Shown one piece after another: positions 11,614 to 23,131 of a stretch of 64,000 nt of DNA. This DNA comes from Hymenochaete sp. R1 (lineage: Eukaryota; Basidiomycota; Agaricomycetes; Hymenochaetales; Hymenochaetaceae): NCBI GenBank assembly GCA_019400425.1, contig JAFREE010000091.1, forward strand, positions 33,325 through 97,324, in the 5' to 3' direction. The first letter of the stretch is position 1. Every line of letters starts with the position of its first letter. Under the pieces are notes generated by a model. It did not search any database, was not told the origin of the DNA, and was given only the letters and a program-made list of their open reading frames with translations. The position numbers and the translations under genes were made by a program.

Positions 11614-13758
11614 CTAAGCCGTGCGAGGAGGCGGCATGTAAGGCCCTGGACGAGGATATATCTCCCTGGGTACTATATCAACAGGCCTCCTTCCATAATC
11701 TGGTGATTCTCGCTCATAGATGTGAGCGCTGCGAGGCGGGCCAGGTGGATATCGCTCATCATAATACCCTTCCGGTGCAATAGGAGACGGCGATGGTCCT
11801 CGAGCATAGTGGTCAACATGGCGCCGATCGTAGATGTCGTAAAAATCCTCGTCTCGAACGCGTTTCGCGGGCGGTCGTCTCGCAGGACTCGGGCTTCTGC
11901 CTCGGAATCGAGGTGGGTAGTCGCGATAGTTGGCGTAAGGGTAAGGCCCTTCGGCTTCAGGTGGCGGAGGCGGTGGGTAGATTGCTGGCGGTTCTCGTGG
12001 TTCTTCCCGATCCCAAGAAAGTTTACCGTTTGTTGAAGGGGAGATGGGTGGCCTGCTGGAGTTCGAGCGAACCGGGGATGGTTGCTTGCCGTCCCAACCA
12101 ACATCAGGTGCCTTCCGTTCGTAGAGAACTTTAGGCTCATGTCTACCTTCCTCTGGATGCGGAAAGACTTCGACACCCTTCGCGCTGAGCTTGGTAGGGT
12201 ATCTGGACCTCTCTCGCCAGGCTTGCACCTCTAAGTTAGGCTTTGAACGATCTTCCATATGGTGCTCCTGCTCGTAGATCGCCTGTCTGATGAAGTCGTC
12301 TGGTGTATCGAATGCTTTATCTTGCGGTGGTGCAAGTCTCGGCTCAAATGATCCTCGTCGACTATGATGGTTATCGCTACTATAAGGAGGTGCACTTCTT
12401 TCGTCGTACCGGGAAGTTCCAACATTCAAAACTGGCGACCTCACATCGTCGAACCGCTCGATTGAGTAAGGATTTGCTGGCACAGGCCTAGGGGAAACAG
12501 GCCCGCCGTTTGGAGAATGTCCGAACCGAGAAGTTCCAGAAAAGGACGCTCTATCTCCAATCCTTTCTTCGAGAGCAGTTCGGCTAGGGCGTGAAAGAAC
12601 ATCGAAAGGAGGTGTCGAAAGCCTTTCCTCTAACGGGAGCCGATTCCCGATTCTATCGCCTAGAGTCCTCGGATGTGGATCAATAATACCATACCCTTTT
12701 CCTTGGGCATCAGACCCGTTCAAATGGAGTGCAGGAGCAGAGTATGGCGGTGCGGAATTTAGCATACGAGAAGAGTCGGCTGAAGGGTACGGACGGCTGG
12801 AGTCACCGCCAGCATGAGAATCTCGCGGGCCTTCATCGAGATGACGCAAGCTCTCCTTTGGATCATAAGGAGGATCAATAGAAGACTGAGGTTGGACTGC
12901 TGGCCTATGAGTATTCTCAGTGGGCGAACGTACGACAACATTGTCAGATACATGAGCGCTTGAAGGATCAGTCCGACCAAAGTTCCCATTCCTTGAATTA
13001 TTCACTGCACCATGAAGAAACAATCCTGTCGGAGCCTCTGAAGGTAACAGCGGAGTGAAAGAATCTGGGAACTGCGGCCGAGCTACGGATGTGTCTTGTG
13101 GCTCATGTGTTCCATTGGTCGCTGGTTCCTTGGCTACTGCACCAGACTGTGTTGGAGTCTCGGTACCATTTTCACCCTTCCTCGACGTAGATTTTAATGA
13201 CAGGAGCTAATGCAAAGCCTTAGTGTCGGGCTATAAAAAGCATTTGCACAAACGCACCTTTGATGATAGTGCCATGATATCGCTCATTTGGAACAAGGGT
13301 ACGAAACTCTCTTCCGCTTCTTTCTTGACCTCCTTAATCTCTTCGTCATTTGAATGTTCTTTGGCTGTACGAGCTTCGTCTGACTTTTGTCCGTTAGGGA
13401 TCTGATCAGGGTGCGCAGGTACGGTCTTCGGCTTCTGGGTTGATCGACCCAAGTAGAGACTTTCAAGATAGTCAGGTTGGGGTACAGCCTTGTAGATGGG
13501 ATTTTGGCCTTCTAGGATTTCTTTCTTCAGGTTTTCCAACCTTTCGAGATCCGAGTTCGCAGAGGACGAGGGTTGTTGCGATACCTGAGGTTTGGAGACC
13601 GTTTGCTCCTTTGTAGATGTAGACGTCGGGCGTCGCTCATTCAGAGACTGTGCAAAAAACGAAGCGAGACCAGGGAATGCAGAGAAAGCTGGAACGGATG
13701 ACTGTGAGGTAGCATTGGCTGATTGGATATGACCATAGCCATTGACTGTCTCAGCCAT
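11614..13758 (-). CDS. Intrinsically disordered Pro/Arg/Tyr-rich protein, unknown function
   Basis: Two exons, 13258-13758 and 11614-13206, joined across a 51-nt GT-AG intron (donor GTGCGT), encode 697 aa from the ATG at 13758 (MAETVNGYGHIQ). The only segment that looks ordered is near residues 60-110, with an ELERLENLKKEILEGQNPIY-like helix and the conserved-looking YLESLYLGRS. Residues 120-165 are highly charged (EEIKEVKKEAEESF). The remaining 500 residues are low complexity: repeated SxxPPF/RPSRTALEERIGDR patches, then a C-terminal tail rich in RSPSPARRPP, RDYPPRFRGR, YYDERYPPGPP and PRPGPYMPPP. That tail composition resembles SR/RGG-type RNA-binding or condensate-forming proteins, but no RRM or other domain is visible. 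I do not recognise a family. The long frame has no convincing competitor and its splice sites are consensus. Confidence 0.75.
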
Positions 13759-14311
13759 GATGCTTCAGATAAACCTGAGAACAGTGTGGTTCGATCCTAA
13801 AAATTTACGCCAAAGGCGAGTTCGCCGGAAGAGACCTTGTCGCGCTTGCCACAAAAATTTCACCAGTTCCAGTCGTTGAGTGGTCTCGATTATCTTGAGA
13901 AAATGTGAACGAAGATGTCGCAAGAAGGTGGATGGAGATGGTTGATGATGGAGGAGCTACACGTAGGGCAGCGGAATCCGAGAAATTAAAGAAGTGAACC
14001 GCTGGACGGGCGTAAGACACAGAGATGCGGTCACGCCATGTGACTGGTCATGACACGTTACAAGTTTTTCTTTTTTTTTAAATGCCAGAGTCAGAGTCAG
14101 AGTTTCACCTCAATCTACGTTGGTGATTTTTCATCGTTTCCCTTCGCTTAAAACCATGAGGAAGACGCAAATACAAATGCCGGGTCTATTCCCAAGACAC
14201 AGAAAGATTCATGAATACATGTGCAGTAAGTAGCAAAGAAAGAAAAAACAGGGTTCTATAACTACGGCACCTCTCCCATCGCAGCGTAACGAAGCGAACC
14301 GAGAGATCAGA
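13759..14311. other. Intergenic: promoter of the disordered-protein gene, 3' flank of HSP110
   Basis: 553 bp between tandem minus-strand genes. A 71-codon open frame at 13805-14020 on the minus strand has no support and lies in the likely 5' leader. Three tandem CAGAGT units occur at 14086-14103, next to a T-rich tract. Nothing else is seen. Confidence 0.5.
14086..14103. repeat. (CAGAGT)3 microsatellite
   Basis: Three perfect tandem CAGAGT hexamers in the intergenic space upstream of the gene starting at 13758. Confidence 0.7.
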
Positions 14312-16853
14312 TCAGTCCACGTCCATCTCAGACGGTCCCTCAGACTCTTCTTTCTCCTTCTTCGCATCCTTCTCAGTCTCCTGGTTCTTCGGTGTCTCCG
14401 TGCCGGGTGTTCCAGTGGGAGGCGTCTCGGTCTTAACCTTCGGCTTTGGCTTGTTGAGAATGGGAAGTGCGAAATACGTGACCTCGTCTCTCTTCTTCAA
14501 CGCTTCCGCGCATGTGAAGACTGGGTTGATATTCTTTGGCCGTTCAGCCTGCTTCGCCAACGAATCGTCCAACCACTTCTGTACGGTGGCGACCTTCTCG
14601 ATAATCGACTGTCTTTCCTTCGGGTCAATGTGAGAATATCTCTCATCCTCTGACGCTGCTTGCGAGCCATATAGATTCAACGCTTCCCGCAACTGGGCAG
14701 CGCCGGCCGACCTGTTCTCGTTCTCAAGGTATCTCGCAGCGATGGGGTCACCAATCTTCTTCGCGGCATCGAGACGCTCGACGTAGGCAGCCTTCAGAGC
14801 ATCGTCGCCTTCATCGCTATACAACCAGTCCTCGTGTTCCTGTAGAAGTTTAAGGAGTGTCTCCTTTTCCTGTGGTTGAGCGTATGCAGCGAGTCGGTCC
14901 TCCAGCTTGCCTCTCATGTCGTAGATATACTCTTCCAAGGCATTTTTGCGGTCCTTTTATTCGGATCAGACTCGCAATACTCGAAAGTTGATAGGGGAGT
15001 ACTTACCACTGTATCATTTACGAGCTTGTCAGAAGCGTGCATCGCGTTTTCAATCTCCCGAAGAGAATCTATGATGCTTATGTCGCTAGAATGGTTCCCG
15101 ACAATGAAAGGCAGGTCCTTTTTGCGAACCACCCGCTTCTTCTTAGGTGCCTCGCCATCGACTTCCATTTTCTCCTCCTTCTCCTCGACTTCCTCGTAAT
15201 AAACTTGCTCAATTGACACGGTACCATTATGCCCTAGTCTGATCTTGACCTTCACGGCCGAGAGTTCACCCTTGTCATTGAGAGGCCCGACCTGCTTGAC
15301 TGTGACTTTGGAGATCCAGGGGTTGATGCTACCAGGGAGGGCACTAGGATCAGCGTAAACGACTTCGATGTCGAACGACTCTTTGCGGTAAAATGTAAGG
15401 ATTTTGGTGGATGGAACAGGGTTGTTACGAGGGAAAACGAGAAGTTCATTTTCCTCGTCGTCAGGCTGGCGCTCCCACTGAACCTTGATATCGTACGATG
15501 CAATATCCACCTGAGAGAATTCGCGAACACGGAAAACGGGGGAGAGGGTGGCGCAAGCGAAAGTCGCACCACGGGCAACAGCTTCGTCCTGATTGAGAGT
15601 GACTGAGAGCTGTTTGCCTCCAAAGACTGCTGAAATACGCTGGCGGATGGCAGGAATACGGGACGATCCACCAATAAGCTCAACGGTATCAATTTCCTCC
15701 GGCTTCAATCCGGACTCCGCTAATGCTGATTGGACGGGGCCGGCGACGCGGTCAAGGACACCAGCAATGAGTTGTTCGAATTGTTCGCGGTTCAACTTGG
15801 ATGAAACGTCGATATCGTTCATGATAGATTCGACATTGAGGGTAGCCTCAGCATTAGCAGACAAGATCTTCTTCAGCTTCTCGCATCCGGACGCAAGGCG
15901 GAAGGTTGCCTTCTGGTTTGATAAAACATCAATTTTGTATCGTTCCTTGAACTCAGCTGCGAAGTGTTGGACCAAAGCGTCATCAACGTCCCGGCCCCCC
16001 AGGTTGCGGTCCCAAGCCGTGCTCTTGACTGTGAGCTGGCCCTTTTGGAACGAGACAACGGCTACTGATAAGTTCGAGTGGCCGACATCAACAAACGCGA
16101 CATTACGCGGAGGTTGCTCGGCGTCAGGCAGGTCATCCTTAGCAATTCCGTAGCCGAATGCAGTAGCGGTAGTGTCATTGATCAGTCGGAGGACATTGAG
16201 GCCAGCGATCTGTGCGGCATCCATAAGGGCACGCCTTTGTAATTCGGTATACCAGACGGGCACGGAAATGACAACATCGGAGATGACGGCGTTGAGCTCG
16301 TTTGCGCCTGTGTCTCTCAGCTTTCCGAGATACATCGCAACAAGCTGGGTTGCAGAAAAAACATGTTTTTCGCCCAAATAGTTGACCTGTATTCTATTGT
16401 GTGAATGGGGATAAGATGATCGCGATCGGAAAATGCTCACCTCGACGCCAACGGTGCCCTGCACATCCACGAGCTTCGAAGTCACGAATTTCGACTCTAC
16501 CTCCTGTACTTCCACATCATTAAGTGCACGTCCAATGAGTCTCTTCAGTGCTCCTGCGGTATTTTTGTAATTCGAGACTTCGGCCGTCTTCGCGGGTTCA
16601 CCAAGCGCCCGTTGTTTGGGGCCGAACGACACCAGTGACCTACACCAGACTATGAGCCCAAAATACAAAGAAGAGCTAAGATTACAACTCACGGTGTTGC
16701 TCTGCTTGAGACTTCATTAGTGATGATATCGATACCCCTCCTACGGGCGACACCGATCTAACCTCGATTGTCAGCATGCGCGATTCAGCTGATGTGCATA
16801 TAAGGACTCACTTTGCTCGAAAGACACCCAAAGTCGATTCCAACGACAGACAT
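14312..16853 (-). CDS. SSE1: Hsp110-family chaperone / Hsp70 nucleotide exchange factor
   Basis: Five exons: 16812-16853, 16693-16757, 16441-16639, 15007-16386, 14312-14953, giving 775 aa. The N-terminus MSVVGIDFGCLSSKIGVARR is the Hsp70/Hsp110 phosphate-1 loop. The nucleotide-binding domain follows (INDTTATAFGYGI, FVDVGHSNLSV, LNQDEAVARGATFACATLSP), reaching about residue 380, with VELIGGSSRIPAI near 340. The phosphate-2 segment reads DVGHSN instead of the DLGGGT of canonical Hsp70, an Hsp110 hallmark. A beta-sandwich domain, an acidic insert (EEVEEKEEKMEVDGEAPKKKR) and a long alpha-helical C-terminal part ending EGPSEMDVD complete the Hsp110 layout; the yeast protein has 693 residues. Known role: cytosolic nucleotide exchange factor for Hsp70, holdase and disaggregase partner. 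Introns are 53-54 nt, all GT-AG. A heat-shock-element-like sequence lies upstream at 17050-17069. Confidence 0.95.
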
Positions 16854-17198
16854 GTTGAATGGCTTAGAGCAAGCGAGTATACGATCGTAGAAGGATTATC
16901 TCAAAAAAGTAGAAAGAGAGAGAAAGAGAGAAGATTGTGACGAAGAGAAGGTGGATGGGCGAAGGGGACAGAGAAGACGTGACTGGCGGGCTGCACGTTG
17001 CCTTTCAAAAAAATTCAGAGCGCTTCGGTGGCGCGGCTCAGAACATACAGGAACCTTCTAATATCTTCCACACAATTCGCCGCTTAACTACGATTCAACC
17101 ATTGCACTTCAATGCATCTATACATAACAAAATTACACTAAGATAGCGGGGAAAGCATATACAAAAGGAAAGCTACATGAAATCATTGCAGGGTAAAA
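16854..17198. promoter_or_regulatory. HSP110 promoter region and 3' flank of the Mios gene
   Basis: 345 bp between the HSP110 start and the stop of the next minus-strand gene. It carries a GA-rich (on plus) leader near 16910-16935 and the heat-shock-element-like site listed separately. No gene is seen. Confidence 0.5.
17050..17069. promoter_or_regulatory. Candidate heat shock element upstream of HSP110
   Basis: The plus strand reads gGAAccTTCtaatatcTTCc. This is an inverted nGAAnnTTCn pair followed by a third TTC unit ten bases on, so one 5-bp step of the array is degenerate. It lies about 200 bp upstream of the HSP110 ATG at 16853, where Hsf1 sites usually sit. Only the motif is seen; binding is inferred. 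Confidence 0.4.
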
Positions 17199-20100
17199 TC
17201 ATAGTTCATCGTCACATCGGCATTCACATCCCGCTATGGGACATGTACGTTGTCGTGACTCGCCATCTTCATTATAAAACCACTCAATCATATGAGCTGC
17301 ATGCCCTCCATGTCTGCAGGATTGGCAGAAGACAAAAGCATCGTCGATGGTATCTATGTCCTTCGTCAGATGCTGACTACATGCCAATGAAAAAGAATAT
17401 TACCTCGAAAAGATGAATGAAGAAGGTCATTGTCTCGTCCGGTGTCTGGAATGATACAAATGCTCATCAGACATACAGAACACCGCGGAAGCGCCCTTCC
17501 ACACCACGGACAAGCTGCCGCCTGCATTGGAAAGTTCATTAGATATAACATCAATGTGCATCTAGACACCACTGACCCGCCGTCGTTGAATAGCCACTGG
17601 TTCTCGCGGAAGCTGATGCTGCTGCGTATTGATGACTTTGTTGCAGAAGTTGCAACGAATCAGGAATTGTTTCTTCGCAAGCTCCATAGGTGCAAAATCC
17701 CCGTTCGCGATGCCTTCTTGTAGAATTCTGCCTCGATCAATATCGAATTGGCAGCGATGATGAAATAATTTCCAACCATCGAGAAGCGACCTGTAAGCTT
17801 CGACCCAACGCTCTGATCTCCCATCCTTGAATCTTCCCGGACAGACATAGCTAGAGAGCAAAGCGGCTGTCTGAACGTCGCCGGTGGCGTTAACAAAGCT
17901 TTGCAGCAAATCGAGCCCTCGACTCGTCAGTCCTGTAACCATAAGACCCGCGATGTTGCCACTCTTGAGACAATCCTCTGCTATTCTACGAAGATAAGAT
18001 GTGAGGTCTTTGTCTTCCAAGAACCTCAGAGCTATGGCAATCCTCTCGCGTAATGGAAGCGCATCTTCGTCTACAACGTCATGCCAATCGTTGAACACCA
18101 CGTATGATAACATGACGCGCTGGTGGGGGTCTTGTAACTTGTAAATGAGACGTTCGCAATGATTATGCAGCTCGCGGCGTCCGTTCATTGAGCCCGATTG
18201 CAGCAACACAGCAAGAGTTCCGGATAGCATCTGGTGTGATACGTCTGAGAAAGCAATAAGTGAAGGAATTATGGGAGCCGGATAAAAGGCATTTACTTTG
18301 ACTTCGCATCAGCATTTCAATAGCTCGTCCACCTTGGTTCGTGAAGAGGAGCCAACATGCCGCTTGTGAATATTTTCCTTCCCTCTCCCATCTTGAGTAG
18401 GTGTTTATTAGTCTTAATGCTTTGGCACGCTTGGAACAAATGAGGTACCTTGACAATTCCTCCTCACCCACTCTAAAGTCACATAATGCCAACGCAAGTC
18501 TCCTATGTTGAGTTTTATCCGTATGGATTGTCGGCTTCCACGTGCTTTTCTCCAAGTTGCTTCGAGCATTTAAAGTATTGAGCGCCGCAGTGTAGTTTCC
18601 GTGAAACCCGTCACCCATTCTGTGATTTTGTTTTGCGGAGAATCGTGGTCGAAGTGATGCATTGACATCGATGGACGGCCCATATTCGTTAGGTACGCCT
18701 TGCATACCGCCAGAAGGAGAAGCTAGATCTAGGCTTTCGAGGAGATTTGCAACTTCATGCGTGGACGACGCTTCAAGCCCCTCCCAAATACCGAGGAGTC
18801 CTTGGTACGAAAAGTCGATCCCGTGGACCTTCGAGGACCCGAATGTTAACAGATTCTTAGAATCTAGCTATAATGTTAGCGTGTTGAAGAACAAGAGATA
18901 TGAAGCTTACGATTGAACCAGTCCCAAATCTCAGCGAGTGCTGTCCCACCTTCTTGATGCTTGTCGATAATCATAGAGTTGTGAGATGGCTGAGGTGAAT
19001 CAATCTAAAGATTCAGTACATGAAGCGTGGGGCAAACTCACATTAGAAAGGCCGTATCCGTCCAGGACCCGCTTCCTTATTATCATAGATATATCGGATT
19101 GTATTATGGAAGATTGGGATTTTTCGGGTGGTCGCTTGCGAGTTCTCGATACGCTATGGCTCGTTCCATGTTTTTCGCGCTCTGGATGCACATCAAGAGA
19201 CGAAGGACTAAGAACTACCGTTTCTGAACGAGCCAGTTCCGGGTGTCTGAGACCGCTCGAACTTGCTTCGCGAGAGTGTAAAGGCTCGATAGAATATTGG
19301 CGAAGAGTGGCATGACTTCGTCCGTGGAAGTGCTTCGTGGCCGTCAAAGATGAATCACGCGCACCATTACCGAAAGGCTCTTTGCTGTGCCTTCTCGAAG
19401 AGTGCCCTGCGGCATTTCCGTGGACATCTTCTTCGCGACCTCTCTCCAGACTTTCCTCCAGGCGCATCTCAAGTTCCCATGGTTCTGGGATTGGGTCAGA
19501 GCACCGAAACCCTGGAAAGACCCGATATTGGGTTCCAACGCCCAGGGCGAGATCACCTCTCGAGCTCCAGAGAGAATGTTTTGGTACATCATGCATCTCA
19601 TGCATTTCCATGTCTCCTTCCTTACTGAGCGTGACGATGGTTGTGGTCAAAGGATGCATAAAGGGGCTAGGAGCAAGAGCAAAAGATGCTATGGGGCGAG
19701 AATACTCCTTGCCTGAGAAAAACAGCCATCAACAAGAAATTATTGTAATTCAGGTAGTGCAAGTACTCACTCTTGTATGTGTTTGATAATACGACGTTGG
19801 CGACACTGATATTCGTATCTACCTGGGTCTCCACATGCTCCGGAGCAGCACTCCACGGCAACATTGTTGAAGAAGCCGCCCAAGATAGACGAGACAACTT
19901 GCCCGTACGTGCCGCCTCCTTCGCTTCATTTTTTGATTTCCCTACTTCAACTTCCTGAGCATTACCAGCGATAGCCGGTGTTGTCCTTTGCAAGTCCCAG
20001 AAGCGGACATGGTCGGCCTCTCTAGTAAGAGTAGCTAATACGCCCCTTCTCACCGGTGAGAATTCTGCATCGACAAAGGTGTCGCCGTTAGGATACGAGC

Positions 20101-20939
20101 GTGCTCCGTCTCCCGCTGCATCTTTCATGGTAAAAGTGACGAGTGAGTTTGTGAATTTCCTGGAGTCCCAGACCGACACGGAGCCTTCTCCAAAGCAAGC
20201 TACTCGATGGTTGTCAAAAGGGTCAGTGACAATTCCATATGTCCTTGCCGCTGGAGCTTGAGCGATATGCATTGCTGTAGGGTGACGAAGGTCGAATAAG
20301 CGAAGCCAAAGGTTAACCCCAGCTACCAACAAGCTGGGGCTATCAGGCAAGAAAGCAACTGAGGAAACGACTTCGGTGGGAGCATATTGGTGCTTGACGG
20401 TGCGATCGACTTTCGAAGAGGATTGCTTAGAACCCAACGAGTCTCGATGTCTATTTGCTTCGGCTATATCCCACACGACTAGACTCGGGTCACCGCGCAC
20501 CTTATCCAACCCCACAGCCAGAAGATTTGGCTTCTCGCGACAGAAGCCTAATGACAGGGCACTCCGTGTGCTTCGTACGGGTAAGGAGACATTCGGGCTA
20601 CTGGAGACGAGGCTGTCTTTGGCGTGTTGCTTGGCTTCAAGATGCCATAGGTCGACTTTCCCGGTGCTGTATCCCACCGCAACTAAGTCGTCGACGGAGG
20701 AGTCAGGACACCATGCGAAGCACTACCAGTAGAAGGTCAGAGTTATGAGCAAGTCCTACTAAAAATAAGCGTTGCGGGCATACTTTCATGAGCTGTAAAT
20801 CTGCCTGGGACGTCGCTAATGAAAACTTCTGATTGTCTTTGTCCCATTCGTATAACGAAATCTGGCTGCCGCCTCCGACAATAAATCGATTTTCCTGCCG
20901 TGGATGCCATTGCACCCTCCGCTCGATCCTGCTGCTCAT
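17199..20939 (-). CDS. SEA4: Mios/Sea4 homologue, SEA (GATOR2) complex subunit with WD40 and C-terminal zinc domain
   Basis: Eight exons: 20784-20939, 19771-20722, 19042-19712, 18911-18989, 18297-18863, 17577-18244, 17404-17521, 17199-17353, giving 1121 aa. It begins MSSRIERRVQWHPRQENRF. A WD40 propeller covers about residues 1-370 (LVAVGYSTGKVDLWHL, LLVAGVNLWLRLFDLR, GEGSVSVWDSRKF, ADHVRFWDLQ). A low-complexity linker and helical solenoid (GKYSQAACWLLFTNQG, QMLSGTLAVLLQSG) follow. The C-terminus is a cysteine-rich zinc domain: CNFCNKVI, CPWCGRALPRCSVCL, FVFCQSCRHGGHAAHMIEWF, CPIAGCECRC. This order is diagnostic of Mios/Sea4, which acts with Seh1 and Wdr24/Wdr59-type proteins on the vacuole in amino-acid signalling to TORC1. 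The last junction was placed so that the frame continues SSFR-DTIDDAFVFC. The acceptor of exon 4 may instead be at 19005, giving five more residues and a 37-nt intron. Confidence 0.9.
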
Positions 20940-21017
20940 TGTTTACTCAGACCCGATGTTTGAGCTTTAGATGGCTCCGTGCATTGTCATGAGAAATGAC
21001 GACTTAGTTGAATTATA

Positions 21018-21764
21018 ATGGCAGTAACAGAGGGTAAGAATCGTAGGTACTGCGCATGGACGTCGGTTGAGAACCGTGGTCAGGTTTGCGCTTCGTAGAC
21101 GCTCAGTCGCGTCCTCTCCTCCGCGTCTCTCTCGCTGCCCTCGACGAAATCATATGTAGGTTTGAAAGCTACGGACTGGTCACGACTCGGGCTCACGTCT
21201 CTACAGCCTCCATCAAAGTAATACAAAAATGTTTACAGAGGTTCCATCAAACATTCAATAGACAAGGCATGATTGAGCCAGAATGAATCTCAGTCCACTG
21301 GTAACGCATTTAAGTTGAAGTCAAAGCTAGCGGCAACCCCACCACCCTCAAAGTCAAGTTCCAGTCATACAGACAACCAGATCATATCCGAAATCCCTGT
21401 GTCATCACGGGTCCTTCTGAACGCCAGTAACTTCAAGATTGTACTGGACGTTCCTCCGATATTTCGTGACAAGGCTCGATGCGGTTCGTACGTCTCGATC
21501 AGCGCGGATAACCTCCTAAAAATGGTTCATATCACTATTCTGCATCTCCTTCCCGTAAGTAAAACGCGGGGAAACCAAACCTCCAAAGTGTGGTTGAGCT
21601 CGGAGATAACCTCGACACATTTCGCCTATGATGCAGTGAGTAACGTATCTGAGTGAATTGAAGTGTGAAGTGATGCGTACCGTGTTCTTGACTATGCGCT
21701 CCAGAAGAACGGCCTGTCTTTCAGCGTGAGGGTTCTCCATATCCAGTCTGGATCTTTGAGGTAG
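21018..21764 (+). CDS. Possible small spliced gene of unknown function
   Basis: A string of open segments with consensus splice sites lies between the divergent Mios gene and USE1. An ATG at 21018 gives MAVTE before GTAAGA. A central open segment (about 21276-21556) reads GNAFKLKSKLAATPPPSK, SSRVLLNASNFKIVLDVPP and GSYVSISADNLLKMVH before GTAAGT at 21557. A short segment ends at GTGAGT after HFAYDA (about 21638), and a last exon reads KNGLSFSVRVLHIQSGSLR and stops at 21764. Introns of about 51-66 nt can be drawn, but the 5' junctions are ambiguous: more than one chain keeps frame between 21033 and 21280. No family is recognised. It may be a fast-evolving gene or a decayed one. Exact exon limits should not be relied on. 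Confidence 0.35.
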
Positions 21765-21831
21765 CTGGAGTTAAAGTGCAAGTTGTACGAGTCGCGTTCT
21801 CGAGCTCATCAAATGCGCGACCACGTGGATA

Positions 21832-21837
21832 AATAGC
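21832..21837. promoter_or_regulatory. CACGTG palindrome upstream of USE1
   Basis: A perfect E-box-type CACGTG lies 110 bp before the USE1 start codon, followed by GATAAATAG. It could bind a bHLH factor. Similar sites stand upstream of WSS1/ILV1, VPS15 and SNX3/CTI6. The motif is expected about once per 4 kb by chance. Confidence 0.25.
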
Positions 21838-21884
21838 TTTCTTACTACAAACGCTGCCTGCCAAACAACCTTGCCTTCCTTCCA

Positions 21885-21904
21885 CACCACCACCACCACC
21901 ACCA
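21885..21904. repeat. (CAC)n trinucleotide run in the USE1 5' leader
   Basis: About six CAC units lie 45-60 nt upstream of the USE1 ATG, in the expected 5' untranslated region. Confidence 0.7.
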
Positions 21905-21946
21905 TATCTTTCCCAGTCCGCTGAAGAGGCGAAGCCACTAACCAAC

Positions 21947-23131
21947 ATGCCAGGGCTAACCAAGGACCAGATACGTCATGAAATCATTAATCTCCGAAAG
22001 ACGATTGCGTTGCTCGACCGTTCAGTCAAGGAAGAGGATTGGACACGTCGCTCGTCTAAGGACTGCCTTGACAAGCTGTTGAAGGCACAGACTGTGTTAT
22101 CTGTCAGTACTTTCTCAACTTTTTATTTATTAGCTTGAGATTGACTCTGTCTATTAGGGCGTCAAGCATTGTCGGGGTGTGCTACAGAAGGTGACGCCTG
22201 AGGAATATGACCTGGGTCTCGGGAATAGAACATCGTGAGTGCTAGCCCTGGTGAATGACTTACAGGACACCGACGACTCATCAAACACATAGTACGTCAG
22301 GCGAACAATTCCGGATTGAGACATTGGAACATTTGGAGAGTTTAGAGAATGAGATGAAAGAAGTGGCCGAGGTAACGTCAAAATCATCTCCAGTCTAACA
22401 GGTTCCCGTCGTGCTCACTACGCGCACGCACCCAGGACCTTCGTCCACGACCTAAACTCCCAACTCCTATCCTTCCCACCCTACCTCGACCAAGGCCCAG
22501 AGAGTCAAACCACACTGCAAAAAGCGGAAGGGAATCCCCAAATGCCCGTTCATCAATGGATGATACCCTCATCCCCGTCAACGAGTCCGAAATGCGCGGA
22601 CAAGTCGCCTTGCCTCCCGCCCCCGAAGCAGAAGCAGCAAGCTCAGACTCTACAGACCCCACCACCACCAGTATCACCTCGAACAGCAACCCTCCAAACG
22701 ACCAAGACGAACCCTCCTCGTTCGGCCATTCTTCCTCTCTCCGCCTCGGCAACCCCATCACCCCAACCCTCCTCGACCTCAACACCCTCCCCCAAAAGCC
22801 CACGTCCAGCACCCGCACCGACAGCACCACCCCCTCCTTCCTCTCCACCTCCACCGCCACGCACGAAGACCTCTCCGCCCAACTCGCGAGCATGGCCGCC
22901 CAACTCCGGCGGAACGCGCAGTCCTTCCAGGTCGCGCTCGAGCGCGACGCGGAGGTTGTCCGGGGCACGTCAGAGAAGATCGAGGAGAACTACGGGCTTG
23001 TGAGTGCGGAGAGGGGCAGGTTGAGGGACCATTCGGGGACGAGTGGGGGGACGACGTGGATTGTGGTGTTGAGTGTTGCGGTCGTTGCGGTCGGGTTTGT
23101 GATGACGTTTTTCGTTATTAGGATCACGTAG
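21947..23131 (+). CDS. USE1: Use1, ER Qc-SNARE for Golgi-to-ER retrograde transport
   Basis: Four exons: 21947-22102, 22158-22234, 22293-22371, 22436-23131, giving 335 aa. The N-terminal helical part (MPGLTKDQIRHEIINLRKTI; GVKHCRGVLQKVTPEEYDLG; TLEHLESLENEMKEVAE) is followed by a proline/serine/threonine-rich linker (about residues 105-240). Then come a SNARE helix (HEDLSAQLASMAAQLRRNAQ ... ERDAEVVRGTSEKIEENYGL) and RLRDHSGTSGGTTWIVVLSV with a single C-terminal membrane anchor (VVAVGFVMTFFVIRIT). A SNARE motif directly before a tail anchor and this family's NAxxFxxALxxD-like centre identify Use1/Slt1, which works with Sec20, Sec22 and Ufe1 at the ER. All introns are 55-64 nt and GT-AG. The linker is strikingly C-rich at DNA level. 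Confidence 0.88.

Noticed and set aside
21086..21286. 66-codon plus frame as a stand-alone gene
   Set aside because: It starts with a TTG rather than ATG. If real, it is part of the uncertain spliced gene 21018-21764.
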